A stretch of DNA of 64,000 bases from DASQZK01 sp963809925 (GCA_963809925.1 CAWELH010000002.1:434001-498000), one strand, 5' to 3'; counted from the first letter of the stretch, positions 55,286 through 62,907 are shown. Notes: generated by a model from the sequence alone, not told the origin. Made by a program: numbers and translations.

Positions 55286-55755
55286 CCACCGCTAAATCTA
55301 AAGCGGCACATGGTAAGCGTAGGTAGATCACCTAGTACATCTTTTTTACCAGCCCGGATTTTAGATTTATTGGCGGCATCTTTATTGTCCAAATTTAGGA
55401 AACGCGGGCCTTCGGGCGGGTTTGGTTATTTGCTGACCACGGATTTCCACCACTCTCCTAAATACTCATACATTCCCATATAGAAGTAGTCTTTGGTTCC
55501 GGCTTCCAACGGCAAAATATATTCAAATATCCTTAACAAATATTAAAGTATATTGTTATGAATCAGGAAGAACAGGAATAATTCCGAATAATCTGTTAGA
55601 GAGGTTAGGCAGGTGAGAGGTGTCTGAATGCCGTGTCCCGGGGAGAGGATTTCAGAACTTCCTGAAGCGCCTGACAATTAAAAGGAAGATACTTGTACTT
55701 CTTTATTTCTATGAAGCAAAACCGGTATTTTCAGTATCCATTAAATTTGAAAATC

Positions 55756-56034
55756 ATGGCACATTTCCTGATCGAAGTACCGCATTCAGAAGACAAGATC
55801 GAATGTACAAGAGCAATTCAGATCTTTCTTAGTTCCGGATCGCATTTTCTGACCAATGCCGACTGGGGATGTTCGGATGGTGTTCATAAAGCCTGGCTGA
55901 TTGTGGATGTGAATGATAAAAATGAGGCATTGCAGATCCTGCCATCATATTATCGCAGAGACGCCACAATCACAAGACTTGAAAAGCACAGTAATGATGA
56001 TTTTGAGGAGGGGTATCAATATCACAAGGATTGA
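55756..56034 (+). CDS. Hypothetical protein (92 aa)
   Basis: I do not recognise a named family. The start at MAHFLIEVPHSEDKIEC is chosen over an in-frame ATG 21 codons earlier because the upstream residues look like spacer. The product is a small soluble alpha/beta protein with SSGSHFLTNADWGCSDGVHK near residue 34 and KAWLIVDVNDKNEAL after it. The pattern resembles short ferredoxin-like-fold proteins of about 90 residues. It appears to be a single gene. Confidence 0.65.
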   Translation: MAHFLIEVPHSEDKIECTRAIQIFLSSGSHFLTNADWGCSDGVHKAWLIVDVNDKNEALQILPSYYRRDATITRLEKHSNDDFEEGYQYHKD

Positions 56035-56321
56035 AATACACGCATACGTCTTTTTCCGGCTTGTTTTTCATGATCCCCTTTTTCTAGTTTCAACCTCAGG
56101 AATTTAATAAAGGAATGACGCTCATTGTGGTTACTATCGCTATGGTCGACAATACGGGCCTATCCAGCAAAGAAAGCGTAAGCAGGATGATTGCAAAAAT
56201 AGATGCAGGATGCCATGCTGATGGAATCCCGTAATTGCAAAAGATCCACTGCTACTTGACAGGAGCCTGAAAAAGCCTGCCTCCATCGGGATGGTGCCGG
56301 TTTTGCTTATCCCGCCCATCT

Positions 56322-56969
56322 TTATTCCTGTTTATAGCTTATGCCCATGCCTGCTCCACGATTATTGATGCTGGTTTTATAATCGGGGAGGCTTCGCACA
56401 TAGTCGAGATATTCACGTACACCCGGCATATTGGTGTTGTGTGCGGTGAAGCACGAACCCGGTACGAGATTGTCTTCCAGGGCCTTGAAATAATTTGTGT
56501 ACCAGTCCTTGTCGGCATCGCAGAACACGAAATCCACCGGTCCTTCGAGCTTCGGTACGAGTTCATGGGCATCGGCAAGCCGGGCATCGATATACTGCAA
56601 AACGCCCGCTTCCTTAAAATTTTTCAAGGCCTCATTATACCTGTCTTTATTGATTTCGATAGTGATAAGCTTGCCCCCGGTTTTACTTAATGCCCAGGCG
56701 ATCCATATGCCCGAACGGCCGGTGGAGGTACCGATCTCAACAGCATGTTGGTAGTTGTTTTTTACGATGATGTCATGTAGCAGCTGTCCGTCGCTTTCGG
56801 GCACATTCAACTCGTGCCAGGTATCTTTGTGACTGTCGAGGAATGCCCTGACCTTCTGATCGAGTGCGGTATTGTCATCGGTCTGGGCATGAATGTTCCC
56901 TGGAAGATTCACAGCAGCCATGAAAAGGATAGTGGCGAAAGACAAATGATATAATGCTTTGGTTTTCAT
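56322..56969 (-). CDS. SAM-dependent O-methyltransferase-like protein with signal peptide
   Basis: A 215-residue class I methyltransferase of the catechol O-methyltransferase-like group. It has HAVEIGTSTGRSGIWIAWAL (SAM-binding loop, near residue 75), ITIEINKDRYNEALKNF, and VDFVFCDADKDWYTNYF with the acidic metal-site residues. The first 29 residues (MKTKALYHLSFATILFMAAV to GNIHAQ) form a typical Bacteroidota signal peptide, odd for an enzyme that needs cytoplasmic SAM. It may have been recruited to another role in the periplasm, or the true start may lie inside. Single gene between spacers. Confidence 0.8.
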   Translation of the reverse strand: MKTKALYHLSFATILFMAAVNLPGNIHAQTDDNTALDQKVRAFLDSHKDTWHELNVPESDGQLLHDIIVKNNYQHAVEIGTSTGRSGIWIAWALSKTGGKLITIEINKDRYNEALKNFKEAGVLQYIDARLADAHELVPKLEGPVDFVFCDADKDWYTNYFKALEDNLVPGSCFTAHNTNMPGVREYLDYVRSLPDYKTSINNRGAGMGISYKQE

Positions 56970-57048
56970 GATGAAGGATTGTTCACCGTAAACAGACGGG
57001 TATCGGCTTTGTTTAATATCCCTCAGTTTTTATTTAGTGATTTAGTGA

Positions 57049-57090
57049 TCCGCCTACGCTGAAGCTACGGCGGACACGGTTTGGTGAATT
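57049..57090 (+). repeat. GC-rich CTGAAGC spacer module, copy 5
   Basis: CGCCTACGCTGAAGCTACGG CGGACACGG with the GTTTGGTGAATT tail, preceded by GTGATTTA units as in copy 2. Confidence 0.75.
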
Positions 57091-57116
57091 AGGGGTGATT
57101 TTAAGAACCCGATATT

Positions 57117-57148
57117 TTGAACCACATAAGGCACATAAGATCACATAT
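57117..57148 (+). repeat. TTGAACCACAT module, copy 1
   Basis: TTGAACCACAT followed by ACATAAGATCACATA. A direct-orientation partner lies at 63860-63892. Confidence 0.65.
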
Positions 57149-57172
57149 GTCTAGAATCCCCATCACTTATTA

Positions 57173-57264
57173 TTTGGTGATTTGGTGATTTGGTGATTTG
57201 GTGATTTGGTGATTTGGTGATTTGGTGATTTGGTGATTTGGTGATTTGGTGATTTGGTGAATTG
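57173..57264. repeat. Tandem 8-bp repeat GGTGATTT, 11 units
   Basis: Eleven perfect consecutive units. Shorter runs of the same unit, with variants GTGATTTA and GTGAATT, are in the arms at 49397-49436 and 51803-51843. Length polymorphism between strains is expected. Confidence 0.95.
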
Positions 57265-57287
57265 AAGAGTGACCTATAGAACATCGC

Positions 57288-57317
57288 TAACTTCCTAACT
57301 TCCTAACTTCCTAACTT
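57288..57317 (-). repeat. Tandem 8-bp repeat GGAAGTTA (reversed)
   Basis: About four units read as TAACTTCC on the plus strand, followed by a run of CATCACC-type units. Confidence 0.8.
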
Positions 57318-57371
57318 CATCACCTCATCACCCCATCACCCCATCACTTCAATTTAGTGAGTTACTGAATC

Positions 57372-57597
57372 TGGGATGTTCTAAAAAATCGCATTTGTCC
57401 TGGCTGATATTCAGTCGTATTTCACATTAAGGTTTAATTGGGGGGCACGGGGGAACCTGGTTTGACTTGAATATTAATTTCTGCGCTCTGCTTAAAAACA
57501 TGATAGAGGGTAGCTGAGATTTGTTCTTTCGGTGCATTAAGGGTGGTGGGCGGGGGGTGGGATCCCCTACATATACGTATATAAGAACAATATTGTA
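57372..57597 (+). repeat. 225-bp G-rich interspersed element, copy A
   Basis: Begins GGGATGTT and ends AACAATATTGT. Shared with the inverted copy at 63619-63843: ATTTGTC-TGGCTGATATTC, TTCACATTAAGG, GGGGGGCACGGGGGAACC, CTGCTTAA, and a terminal G-tract region (GGGTGGTGGG then GGGGGGTGGG) with CCCC after it. By eye roughly three quarters of positions match. No conserved reading frame; a structured DNA or RNA element is more likely. Confidence 0.9.
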
Positions 57598-57650
57598 AGC
57601 GCACAATCTAAATCACCTCGAAACAATCATCCAACGGAGAAAAATACGTC

Positions 57651-57787
57651 CGGTCTCTGAGCTTGCCGAAGGTTGGTCTATGAACCTGGCGAAGGGCGGT
57701 CCCTGAGCTTGTCGAAGGCGGTCCTTGAATCTGTCAAAGGCGATCCCTGAGCTTGCCGAAGGTTAGTCCCTGAGCCTGTCGAAGGGG
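57651..57787 (+). repeat. Six tandem ~22-bp units around GAGCTTGCCGAAGG
   Basis: Six consecutive degenerate units of the form CGGTCCCTGAGCTTGTCGAA GG. This sequence type is a common interspersed repeat in many bacterial genomes. Non-coding here. Confidence 0.85.
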
Positions 57788-57792
57788 GTTAA

Positions 57793-57830
57793 CGATCCGC
57801 CTACACTGAACCTACGGCGGACGTGGTCCG
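57793..57830 (+). repeat. GC-rich CTGAAGC spacer module, copy 6
   Basis: CGCCTACACTGAACCTACGG CGGACGTGG, overlapping the 3' end of the BaiN-type gene on the opposite strand. The last dozen codons of that gene are made of this module. Confidence 0.7.
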
Positions 57831-59093
57831 TTTACGCTGAGCTGCAGAGTAACCTGCCAGCCATCCCGTTGACCATGCGATCTGAAGATTATAACCGCCG
57901 GTGTCGGCATCAAGGTCCAGAACCTCGCCCGCGAAATATAGGTTTTCCACCAATTTGGACGCCATGGTCTTTTGTTCAATTTCACGGATGTTCACACCCC
58001 CAGCCGTTACGATAGCTTCCTTAAAAGACCTGCATCCTGTTATCCTGAATCTGAAATTCTTCATGAGCAGCATGATCCTCCTGCGGTCCTTCGCATTTAA
58101 CTGATGGCATTCAGTCGATGGATTTAGAGAAAGAAGTTTAATAAATACAGGGATTAACGACGAAGGCAACCATTGTTTAAACATGGTAACCAGCTGTTTT
58201 TTACCATTCTCATTCAAGTCACGCACCAGCCTTGTATCCAGTTTGGGTTCATCGAGTGCCGGTTTAAGGTCAATGGATATTTCTACCTCCTTCTGTTCTC
58301 TCAGACCATCCACGGCTCGTCTGCTGAGGGTGAGAATTACAGGGCCCGAAAGTCCGAAGTGTGTAAACAACATCTCGCCAAATTCGGATGCTGCCTTTTT
58401 TCCTTCTATCCATAAGCTCACACTCACGTTTTTCAGACTCAGACCCTGTAGATGTTGAACCATGTCAACCTCAGTTTCAAGGGGTACCAGTGCCTGCCTG
58501 AGGTCAGTAATGCGATGTCCGGCCTGTTCTGCAAGTTTATATCCGTCACCCGAAGATCCGGTAGCCGGATAGGATTTACCTCCGGTACAAACGATTACTG
58601 CGCCAGCAGTTATCTGCTGTGACTTCCCATCCGTTTCAACCAGGACGCCGGTGACACTTTCCCCATTCATTACTAAATCTTTTACTCTTGTCCCTGCTAA
58701 ATATTGAACGTCAAGATGGTCCAGCCAACGCTTCAGCGCATTGACCACATCCGAAGCTTTGTTTGTGGCAGGGAAAACACGGCTGCCTCTTTCTGTAACC
58801 GTCTGAAGCCCATACCTTTCAAGAAGTGCGATGATCTCTCCAGAGAAAAACCGTGAGAAGGCCGTACGTAAAAATTTCCCGTCGGGTTGGATGTGTGAAA
58901 TAAAATCAGAGATTGGGGCAGCATTGGTGATATTGCATCTTCCTTTTCCGGTGATGAGAAGTTTTCTGCCGGGTCGCTCCATGCGTTCAAGCAGCAACAC
59001 TTTAGCTCCTGCCTCGGCCGCACTGCCGGCGGCTAACATTCCGGCGGCGCCTGCACCTATAACAATAACATCTGCATTCTTTAGTTCAGCCAT
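57801..59093 (-). CDS. BaiN/HI0933-type NAD(P)/FAD-dependent flavoprotein
   Basis: A 430-residue flavoprotein of the HI0933/BaiN family; one member reduces bile-acid double bonds, but most have no known substrate. The start is set at MAELKNADVIVIGAG, since the longer frame overlaps a promoter element. It has GAGAAGMLAAGSAAEAG near residue 14, GKGRCNITN near 50, VVCTGGKSYPATGSSGDGY near 175 and the end GEVLDLDADTGGYNLQIAWS. Family members end soon after AWSTGWLAG; here an extra tail YSAAQRKRTTSAVGSV is encoded by a spacer repeat. Confidence 0.88.
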   Translation of the reverse strand: MAELKNADVIVIGAGAAGMLAAGSAAEAGAKVLLLERMERPGRKLLITGKGRCNITNAAPISDFISHIQPDGKFLRTAFSRFFSGEIIALLERYGLQTVTERGSRVFPATNKASDVVNALKRWLDHLDVQYLAGTRVKDLVMNGESVTGVLVETDGKSQQITAGAVIVCTGGKSYPATGSSGDGYKLAEQAGHRITDLRQALVPLETEVDMVQHLQGLSLKNVSVSLWIEGKKAASEFGEMLFTHFGLSGPVILTLSRRAVDGLREQKEVEISIDLKPALDEPKLDTRLVRDLNENGKKQLVTMFKQWLPSSLIPVFIKLLSLNPSTECHQLNAKDRRRIMLLMKNFRFRITGCRSFKEAIVTAGGVNIREIEQKTMASKLVENLYFAGEVLDLDADTGGYNLQIAWSTGWLAGYSAAQRKRTTSAVGSV

Positions 59094-59114
59094 TCTTTTT
59101 TTGGAAATGAAGGG

Positions 59115-59122
59115 CAAAGGTA
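59115..59122 (-). promoter_or_regulatory. Candidate -7 element of the BaiN-type gene
   Basis: TACCTTTG on the minus strand, 21 bases before the chosen start at 59093. It overlaps the upstream in-frame ATG at 59117 and so argues against that start. Confidence 0.4.
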
Positions 59123-59196
59123 ATGATTTTTAAAGCCGGTAATTACACCTAAATGATATGAATCATTGCAGCGCAAGGTCACAGTTCTGTTCCTCA

Positions 59197-59859
59197 TCAC
59201 TGATCTCCGCACCCAGCTTTGAATATAGTGTTTTCATCCTTAAACTTTCCGAACAAGAAACCGAAAGAAACCGAAAAACCCCCGATATTGCCCGGTAGGC
59301 TACCCGATTGAAATACAGGGAAATAAAAGCTGTATGCGATGCCTGTACGTATCTTCATCCATCTTGCCGTGTACACTTCAGCATAAAGCTGTGGTGAGGC
59401 CATCCATCCCCGGATCCTTACCGAAGGGTTTCCTGAACGAAAAACCGGAAAGCGATTGTCGTCACCGGAAAGCGAAAAATATCCGAGATTTAGAAGATAC
59501 CCAGTGTGAAGAACTTTTTTTCCGCCTGTAATCCGACCGGCAAAGATCCCTCCCTGCCCCATACTAACGTAAAGTGGGTTGCCCGAGAACTCTGTCATAA
59601 GGTTTGATACAAAGGTGGAGGCGAAGGCGCCGAGGGTGAACTTATTATGAACCAATAGCCCGGTTTCAAAGCCCTGAAAGGAAAAGGGCTCACGGAAGAA
59701 ATTTTCATGCTGATGGATCAGTACACCATAAAAGGTGAAATCCCGTTTTGTGGTTTCTACTTGTGTTTCCTGACTTATTGGATCTTCAGCCTGTCCAGGT
59801 ACGCAAAGCATCGGAAATACAGTTAGCAGAACAAGTATATAGTACCTCTTAAGCATCAT
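59197..59859 (-). CDS. Hypothetical small outer-membrane barrel-like protein
   Basis: I do not recognise a family. The 220-residue product has a signal peptide (LKRYYILVLLTVFPMLCVPG) and a mature part of alternating polar and aromatic residues (DFTFYGVLIHQHENFF, LLNLGYFSLSG, FSVSFGFLFGKF). These look like beta-strands of a small eight-stranded barrel or a periplasmic sandwich. Its start overlaps the stop of the upstream DUF998 gene by four bases, so the two are translationally coupled. Confidence 0.7.
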   Translation of the reverse strand: MMLKRYYILVLLTVFPMLCVPGQAEDPISQETQVETTKRDFTFYGVLIHQHENFFREPFSFQGFETGLLVHNKFTLGAFASTFVSNLMTEFSGNPLYVSMGQGGIFAGRITGGKKVLHTGYLLNLGYFSLSGDDNRFPVFRSGNPSVRIRGWMASPQLYAEVYTARWMKIRTGIAYSFYFPVFQSGSLPGNIGGFSVSFGFLFGKFKDENTIFKAGCGDQ

Positions 59860-60479
59860 CCTTTTTTAATCATTTGGAAGGAAAAGATGAACATCCATAA
59901 TTGCAGGACACCGATATTCAGACGTTCAACCAATCCGAAATAAGGCAGTCCCTTTGCATAAAACATTCCTGTAGCTGTGCCGAAGATGCAGATAAGGATG
60001 CCGGTAAGGATGGAATAATGCGCGAAACTATGCCATAGTTTTTCCTTACGCAATCCAAATCCGATAAAAAAGGGCGCCATTATCGTGAAGGGCACAATCA
60101 ATGCTGTCACAATGATGTGCATTCTGCCGGTAAAAGTGAGGGGCTGATCCGGCATGTCTTCAGGGAATAGACCATAACTCAATGAAATAAGATGTAGCAG
60201 AATTAAAAATATACCACCCCATATCACCAGTTTCCGATGTTTTTTACTTTCCAGTACCGTAAAGGATATGGAAAAGATTATTGCAAAAATAGAATATGTG
60301 ATTGTCAGGCTTTTAATTAGTAGGAGGTTCGGAGCTCCGCTAGCTGTAAGATCGCTGATAGGTTGATGAAGGTGGCTGTACCCATTCCATAATAATCCAC
60401 CGATGATAATATGCAACAGGTAGAAAAGGACAGAAGCCATTCCTGTTGACAGCAGGACTAATCTCTGGGTATAACGCAT
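59856..60479 (-). CDS. DUF998 family membrane protein
   Basis: The start at MRYTQRLVLLSTGMASVLFY is chosen over an ATG 16 codons upstream because the first helix begins here; 207 residues. Six hydrophobic helices, with the DUF998 pattern HLHQPISDLTASGAPN after the first helix and YGLFPEDMPDQPLTFTGRMH in the middle. Function of the family is not known. The gene overlaps the barrel-like gene downstream by four bases (ATGA). Confidence 0.8.
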   Translation of the reverse strand: MRYTQRLVLLSTGMASVLFYLLHIIIGGLLWNGYSHLHQPISDLTASGAPNLLLIKSLTITYSIFAIIFSISFTVLESKKHRKLVIWGGIFLILLHLISLSYGLFPEDMPDQPLTFTGRMHIIVTALIVPFTIMAPFFIGFGLRKEKLWHSFAHYSILTGILICIFGTATGMFYAKGLPYFGLVERLNIGVLQLWMFIFSFQMIKKG

Positions 60480-60671
60480 TGGGGACTGATTATTTTTTGA
60501 AAAGATACTATAAATCCGGATCTTCAAATCATTTGGATATCATTTTTAATGAACATCAAACCAAAAAAAAAGATTTTATCGGTTTGGACAATCGGCCAGT
60601 GGAAATATGGAATTTTCGAAAGAAATTTCGTTGATTTGGAAAGGCAACCTGCTTTACAAAAAAATCATAAG

Positions 60672-61106
60672 TTAGTGCTTAGCTTCTCCTGCGAGATAAG
60701 CCGGAAGCAACTTTGTAAGCAATTCGGTCCAGCCGGCAAGAAAGCTCTCTGCCCTCAAATCAGGATTGTCTTGCGGAAAGGTATTAAGTCCAGTATGCAG
60801 TAAATTAAGCGTAACCTTTTCATCTCCGTTTGTCAATTCGAAGGTTACGAGAGAATCACCTTCATGATTTTCATATCTCCAGCTATGTTGCAGTAACTTT
60901 AAAGGGATAACCTTCGTGATCTTGCAGTGGTGAATGTATTTTTCTCCTTTCTGACCCTGACCGGTAAAGCTAAATGCAAATCCGGGTTCTGGACTGAATT
61001 CGGGAATATCAAAATACCATTCCTTCATTGCATCGCTGTCCGTCAGCGCATTCCATACCGATTGTACGGATGCTGCGAGTTCTGTTTTGACCGTGACTTG
61101 TTTCAT
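60672..61106 (-). CDS. SRPBCC/AHSA1-family protein
   Basis: A 144-residue START-like fold protein. It has the usual opening VKTELAASVQSVWNALTDSD, then KEWYFDIPEFSPEPGFAFSF, and the ending GWTELLTKLLPAYL with an amphipathic helix. Such proteins bind hydrophobic ligands; the specific ligand is not predictable. The ATG lies 18 bases after the end of the gene remnant at 61125-61361. Confidence 0.88.
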   Translation of the reverse strand: MKQVTVKTELAASVQSVWNALTDSDAMKEWYFDIPEFSPEPGFAFSFTGQGQKGEKYIHHCKITKVIPLKLLQHSWRYENHEGDSLVTFELTNGDEKVTLNLLHTGLNTFPQDNPDLRAESFLAGWTELLTKLLPAYLAGEAKH

Positions 61107-61124
61107 AGTGTCAGCCTTTCTGTT

Positions 61125-61361
61125 TTACTTCTTAAGTGTCTTGTGTTTTTCCATCATCCCATAATAATCCGAGAGACGGTAAAATGCTCCTTTTACCTAG
61201 CGATGAAGATCGAATCCCGATAACCGGACAGCGTCACAATGAAGTTCGTGCCGTATAATTTCAATCTCATTCTTAATGACGGATTCGTTGAATTCCTGCC
61301 GGGTCAGTACCCCCTCCCTGAAATCAGTGCCTATGTCATAATTTATTCCACGCTGTAACAT
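61125..61361 (-). pseudogene. Internally deleted remnant of an 'abortive infection'-annotated TIM-barrel-like protein
   Basis: An ATG at 61361 opens 54 codons, MLQRGINYDIGTDFREGVLT, then EIEIIRHELHCDAVRLSGFD, ending in TAG at 61197. In the same frame after the stop, 23 more codons read VKGAFYRLSDYYGMMEKHKT and end with TAA. The first part resembles the N-terminus and the second the C-terminus of a roughly 300-residue family (RGITYD-TG...LHC-AVR-TG...AF-ALADYY) sometimes annotated as abortive phage infection proteins. The middle is missing. The assignment is from memory of the family pattern; a search would settle it. Confidence 0.55.
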
Positions 61362-61427
61362 GGTAGTTTGTTTTGTTCTTCAAGAGCATCACGACTAGGT
61401 ATAACAATTCTTCCTGCACCCGGGTTT

Positions 61428-62867
61428 TCAGATCTGCACTGTTCTTCCTTCCCCGTGGTCAAGGAGAAATTCTTTTGAGAGAATTGGCGGAATTTCATCC
61501 CGGTTATGTGAAACAAAAATCAGTGTTCTCTCTGAGCAGAACACCGTCACGAGTCGGTTTATTTTTTCAATGGTTGCTTCATCGAGGCCGTGATATGGTT
61601 CATCGAGGATGATAAGAGGGGCATTGCCAAGGAAAACATTCATCAACAGGAAGATCCGCTGAACCTCAAAGGGAACACTGAAAAGCGGGCGACCATCAAA
61701 AACAGTAACATCGAAATACTCCAGCATTTGGGTGTAAAATGCCATTTCATCCTTAGTAACCTTTTTCCTGTTATAGGGATTTGAGGAAAGATACCTGAAT
61801 GCTGCAGTGGTGGTCGTTTTCAGCTTATCATAGTATAAGAACAGTTCAGAAGAAAAATACCCTATCCGTTCTTTCACTTCCCAGATACTCTCACCTGTAC
61901 CTCTCCGCCGGTCAAAAAGTTTGATATCATTGGCATACACCTGGGGGTTATCGGCATAAACGAGACTCAGCAACATCGACTTACCCGCACCGTTGCGACC
62001 GGAGAGCAGCCATTTGTCACCCTTTTCCACCTGCCAGTTAATGCGGTTGAGGATAATACGGTTTCCATATTTCACTGTGGTATCCGTCATCTGAAAAGCG
62101 GTGTTGAATGATACATCTGCCATTTCCGGGATATACGGAAGGGTGGCTGCCGGAGTAGGTCTCACTGAGGGGAATACAAGATCTGACAAAGGCCCCTTAT
62201 AACAAACAGCATTTCTGGCAAGGACAAATACATGCGATATTACCGGCGGGATATGCGAGGTATTGGATGATAAAATGATACCGGTACTCTGGCCGGCAAT
62301 ATAGCCGAGGAGGTCGTCCATCTGCTTGATGCCCGGAGCATCCAGTCCTGAGTATGGTTCATCAAGGATCAGGAATTCGGGTTTCAGAAGGATAGCTTTG
62401 ATGATGGAAGCTTTCCGGTATTCGCCGGATGACAGCTTAATGATCTCCTCATCCAGGCACTGTGTGAGGCCAAACATCCGGATCAGCCTGTGGGCATCAT
62501 GAGTGACTGACTCTTCCCCGGGGAACAGTATGTTACGCAGTGTGGCGATATTTTCCGATTCGGTTGAATTATATCGCTGCTGATAATAAAACTGGTGATG
62601 ATCAGCGATCAGACCCCTGAAATTCAGATATGTAAGATGCTTATTCAGGCTGGCAAATCCATAGGCGGGCTTATCTTCAAAATAATGAATTACCTTTTCC
62701 TCAAACCTAAATGATGTACCGGTAATCAGTGACAGGAATTTCGTTTTGCCGGAATTTATATCACCGCGAAGCAGCCAGTTCTGCCCCCTGCTGATTTCCC
62801 AGGTAATTTTCTCACCACTGTTTTCAAGCCAGATACCCTGTATGGATAAAAGATTTTCCACCATCAT
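61428..62867 (-). CDS. ModF-like double ABC ATPase
   Basis: A 479-residue protein of two ATP-binding cassettes with no membrane helices, similar in plan to E. coli ModF. Cassette 1 has GDINSGKT (35-42), KLSSGEYRKAS and FLILDEPYSGLDA. Cassette 2 has SGRNGAGKS, then IILDEPYHGLDE, but the LSGGQ signature is replaced by FSVPFEVQR, so the second site may be weak or structural. No permease or molybdate-binding protein is nearby. The target is unknown; ABC-F-like roles are less likely because the linker is short. Confidence 0.82.
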   Translation of the reverse strand: MMVENLLSIQGIWLENSGEKITWEISRGQNWLLRGDINSGKTKFLSLITGTSFRFEEKVIHYFEDKPAYGFASLNKHLTYLNFRGLIADHHQFYYQQRYNSTESENIATLRNILFPGEESVTHDAHRLIRMFGLTQCLDEEIIKLSSGEYRKASIIKAILLKPEFLILDEPYSGLDAPGIKQMDDLLGYIAGQSTGIILSSNTSHIPPVISHVFVLARNAVCYKGPLSDLVFPSVRPTPAATLPYIPEMADVSFNTAFQMTDTTVKYGNRIILNRINWQVEKGDKWLLSGRNGAGKSMLLSLVYADNPQVYANDIKLFDRRRGTGESIWEVKERIGYFSSELFLYYDKLKTTTTAAFRYLSSNPYNRKKVTKDEMAFYTQMLEYFDVTVFDGRPLFSVPFEVQRIFLLMNVFLGNAPLIILDEPYHGLDEATIEKINRLVTVFCSERTLIFVSHNRDEIPPILSKEFLLDHGEGRTVQI

Positions 62868-62883
62868 GTTTTGGGGTGAAAGA

Positions 62884-62891
62884 CAAAAATA
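62884..62891 (-). promoter_or_regulatory. Candidate -7 element of the ModF-like gene
   Basis: TATTTTTG on the minus strand fits TAnnTTTG and lies 17 bases before the start. No -33 match. Confidence 0.3.
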
Positions 62892-62907
62892 TAAAAATCA
62901 GAAGTAC

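Larger units (their letters stand above)
55164..55755. other. Spacer with repeats and a coding remnant
   Basis: The left part is repeat modules (55168-55285). On the minus strand, 55426-55539 encodes 37 residues that look like a real C-terminus, with DYFYMGMYEYLGEWW before the stop, but there is no upstream coding context; it may be the tail of a lost gene. The rest shows nothing. Confidence 0.5.
56970..57800. other. Repeat-filled spacer (831 bases)
   Basis: In order: a CTGAAGC-type unit, a TTGAACCACAT module (57117-57148), eleven GGTGATTT units, reversed GGAAGTTA units, the 225-bp G-rich element (57372-57597), six 22-bp GAGCTTG-CCGAAGG units, and another CTGAAGC-type unit at the 3' end of the next gene. 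No gene seen. Confidence 0.9.

Noticed and set aside
56115..56234. 39-codon plus-strand frame in the spacer before the methyltransferase
   Set aside because: No ribosome binding site, no partner gene and unremarkable composition; too weak to call.
57173..57264. Possible CRISPR array
   Set aside because: The unit is 8 bp with no unique spacers between copies and no cas gene in the window; it is a simple tandem repeat.
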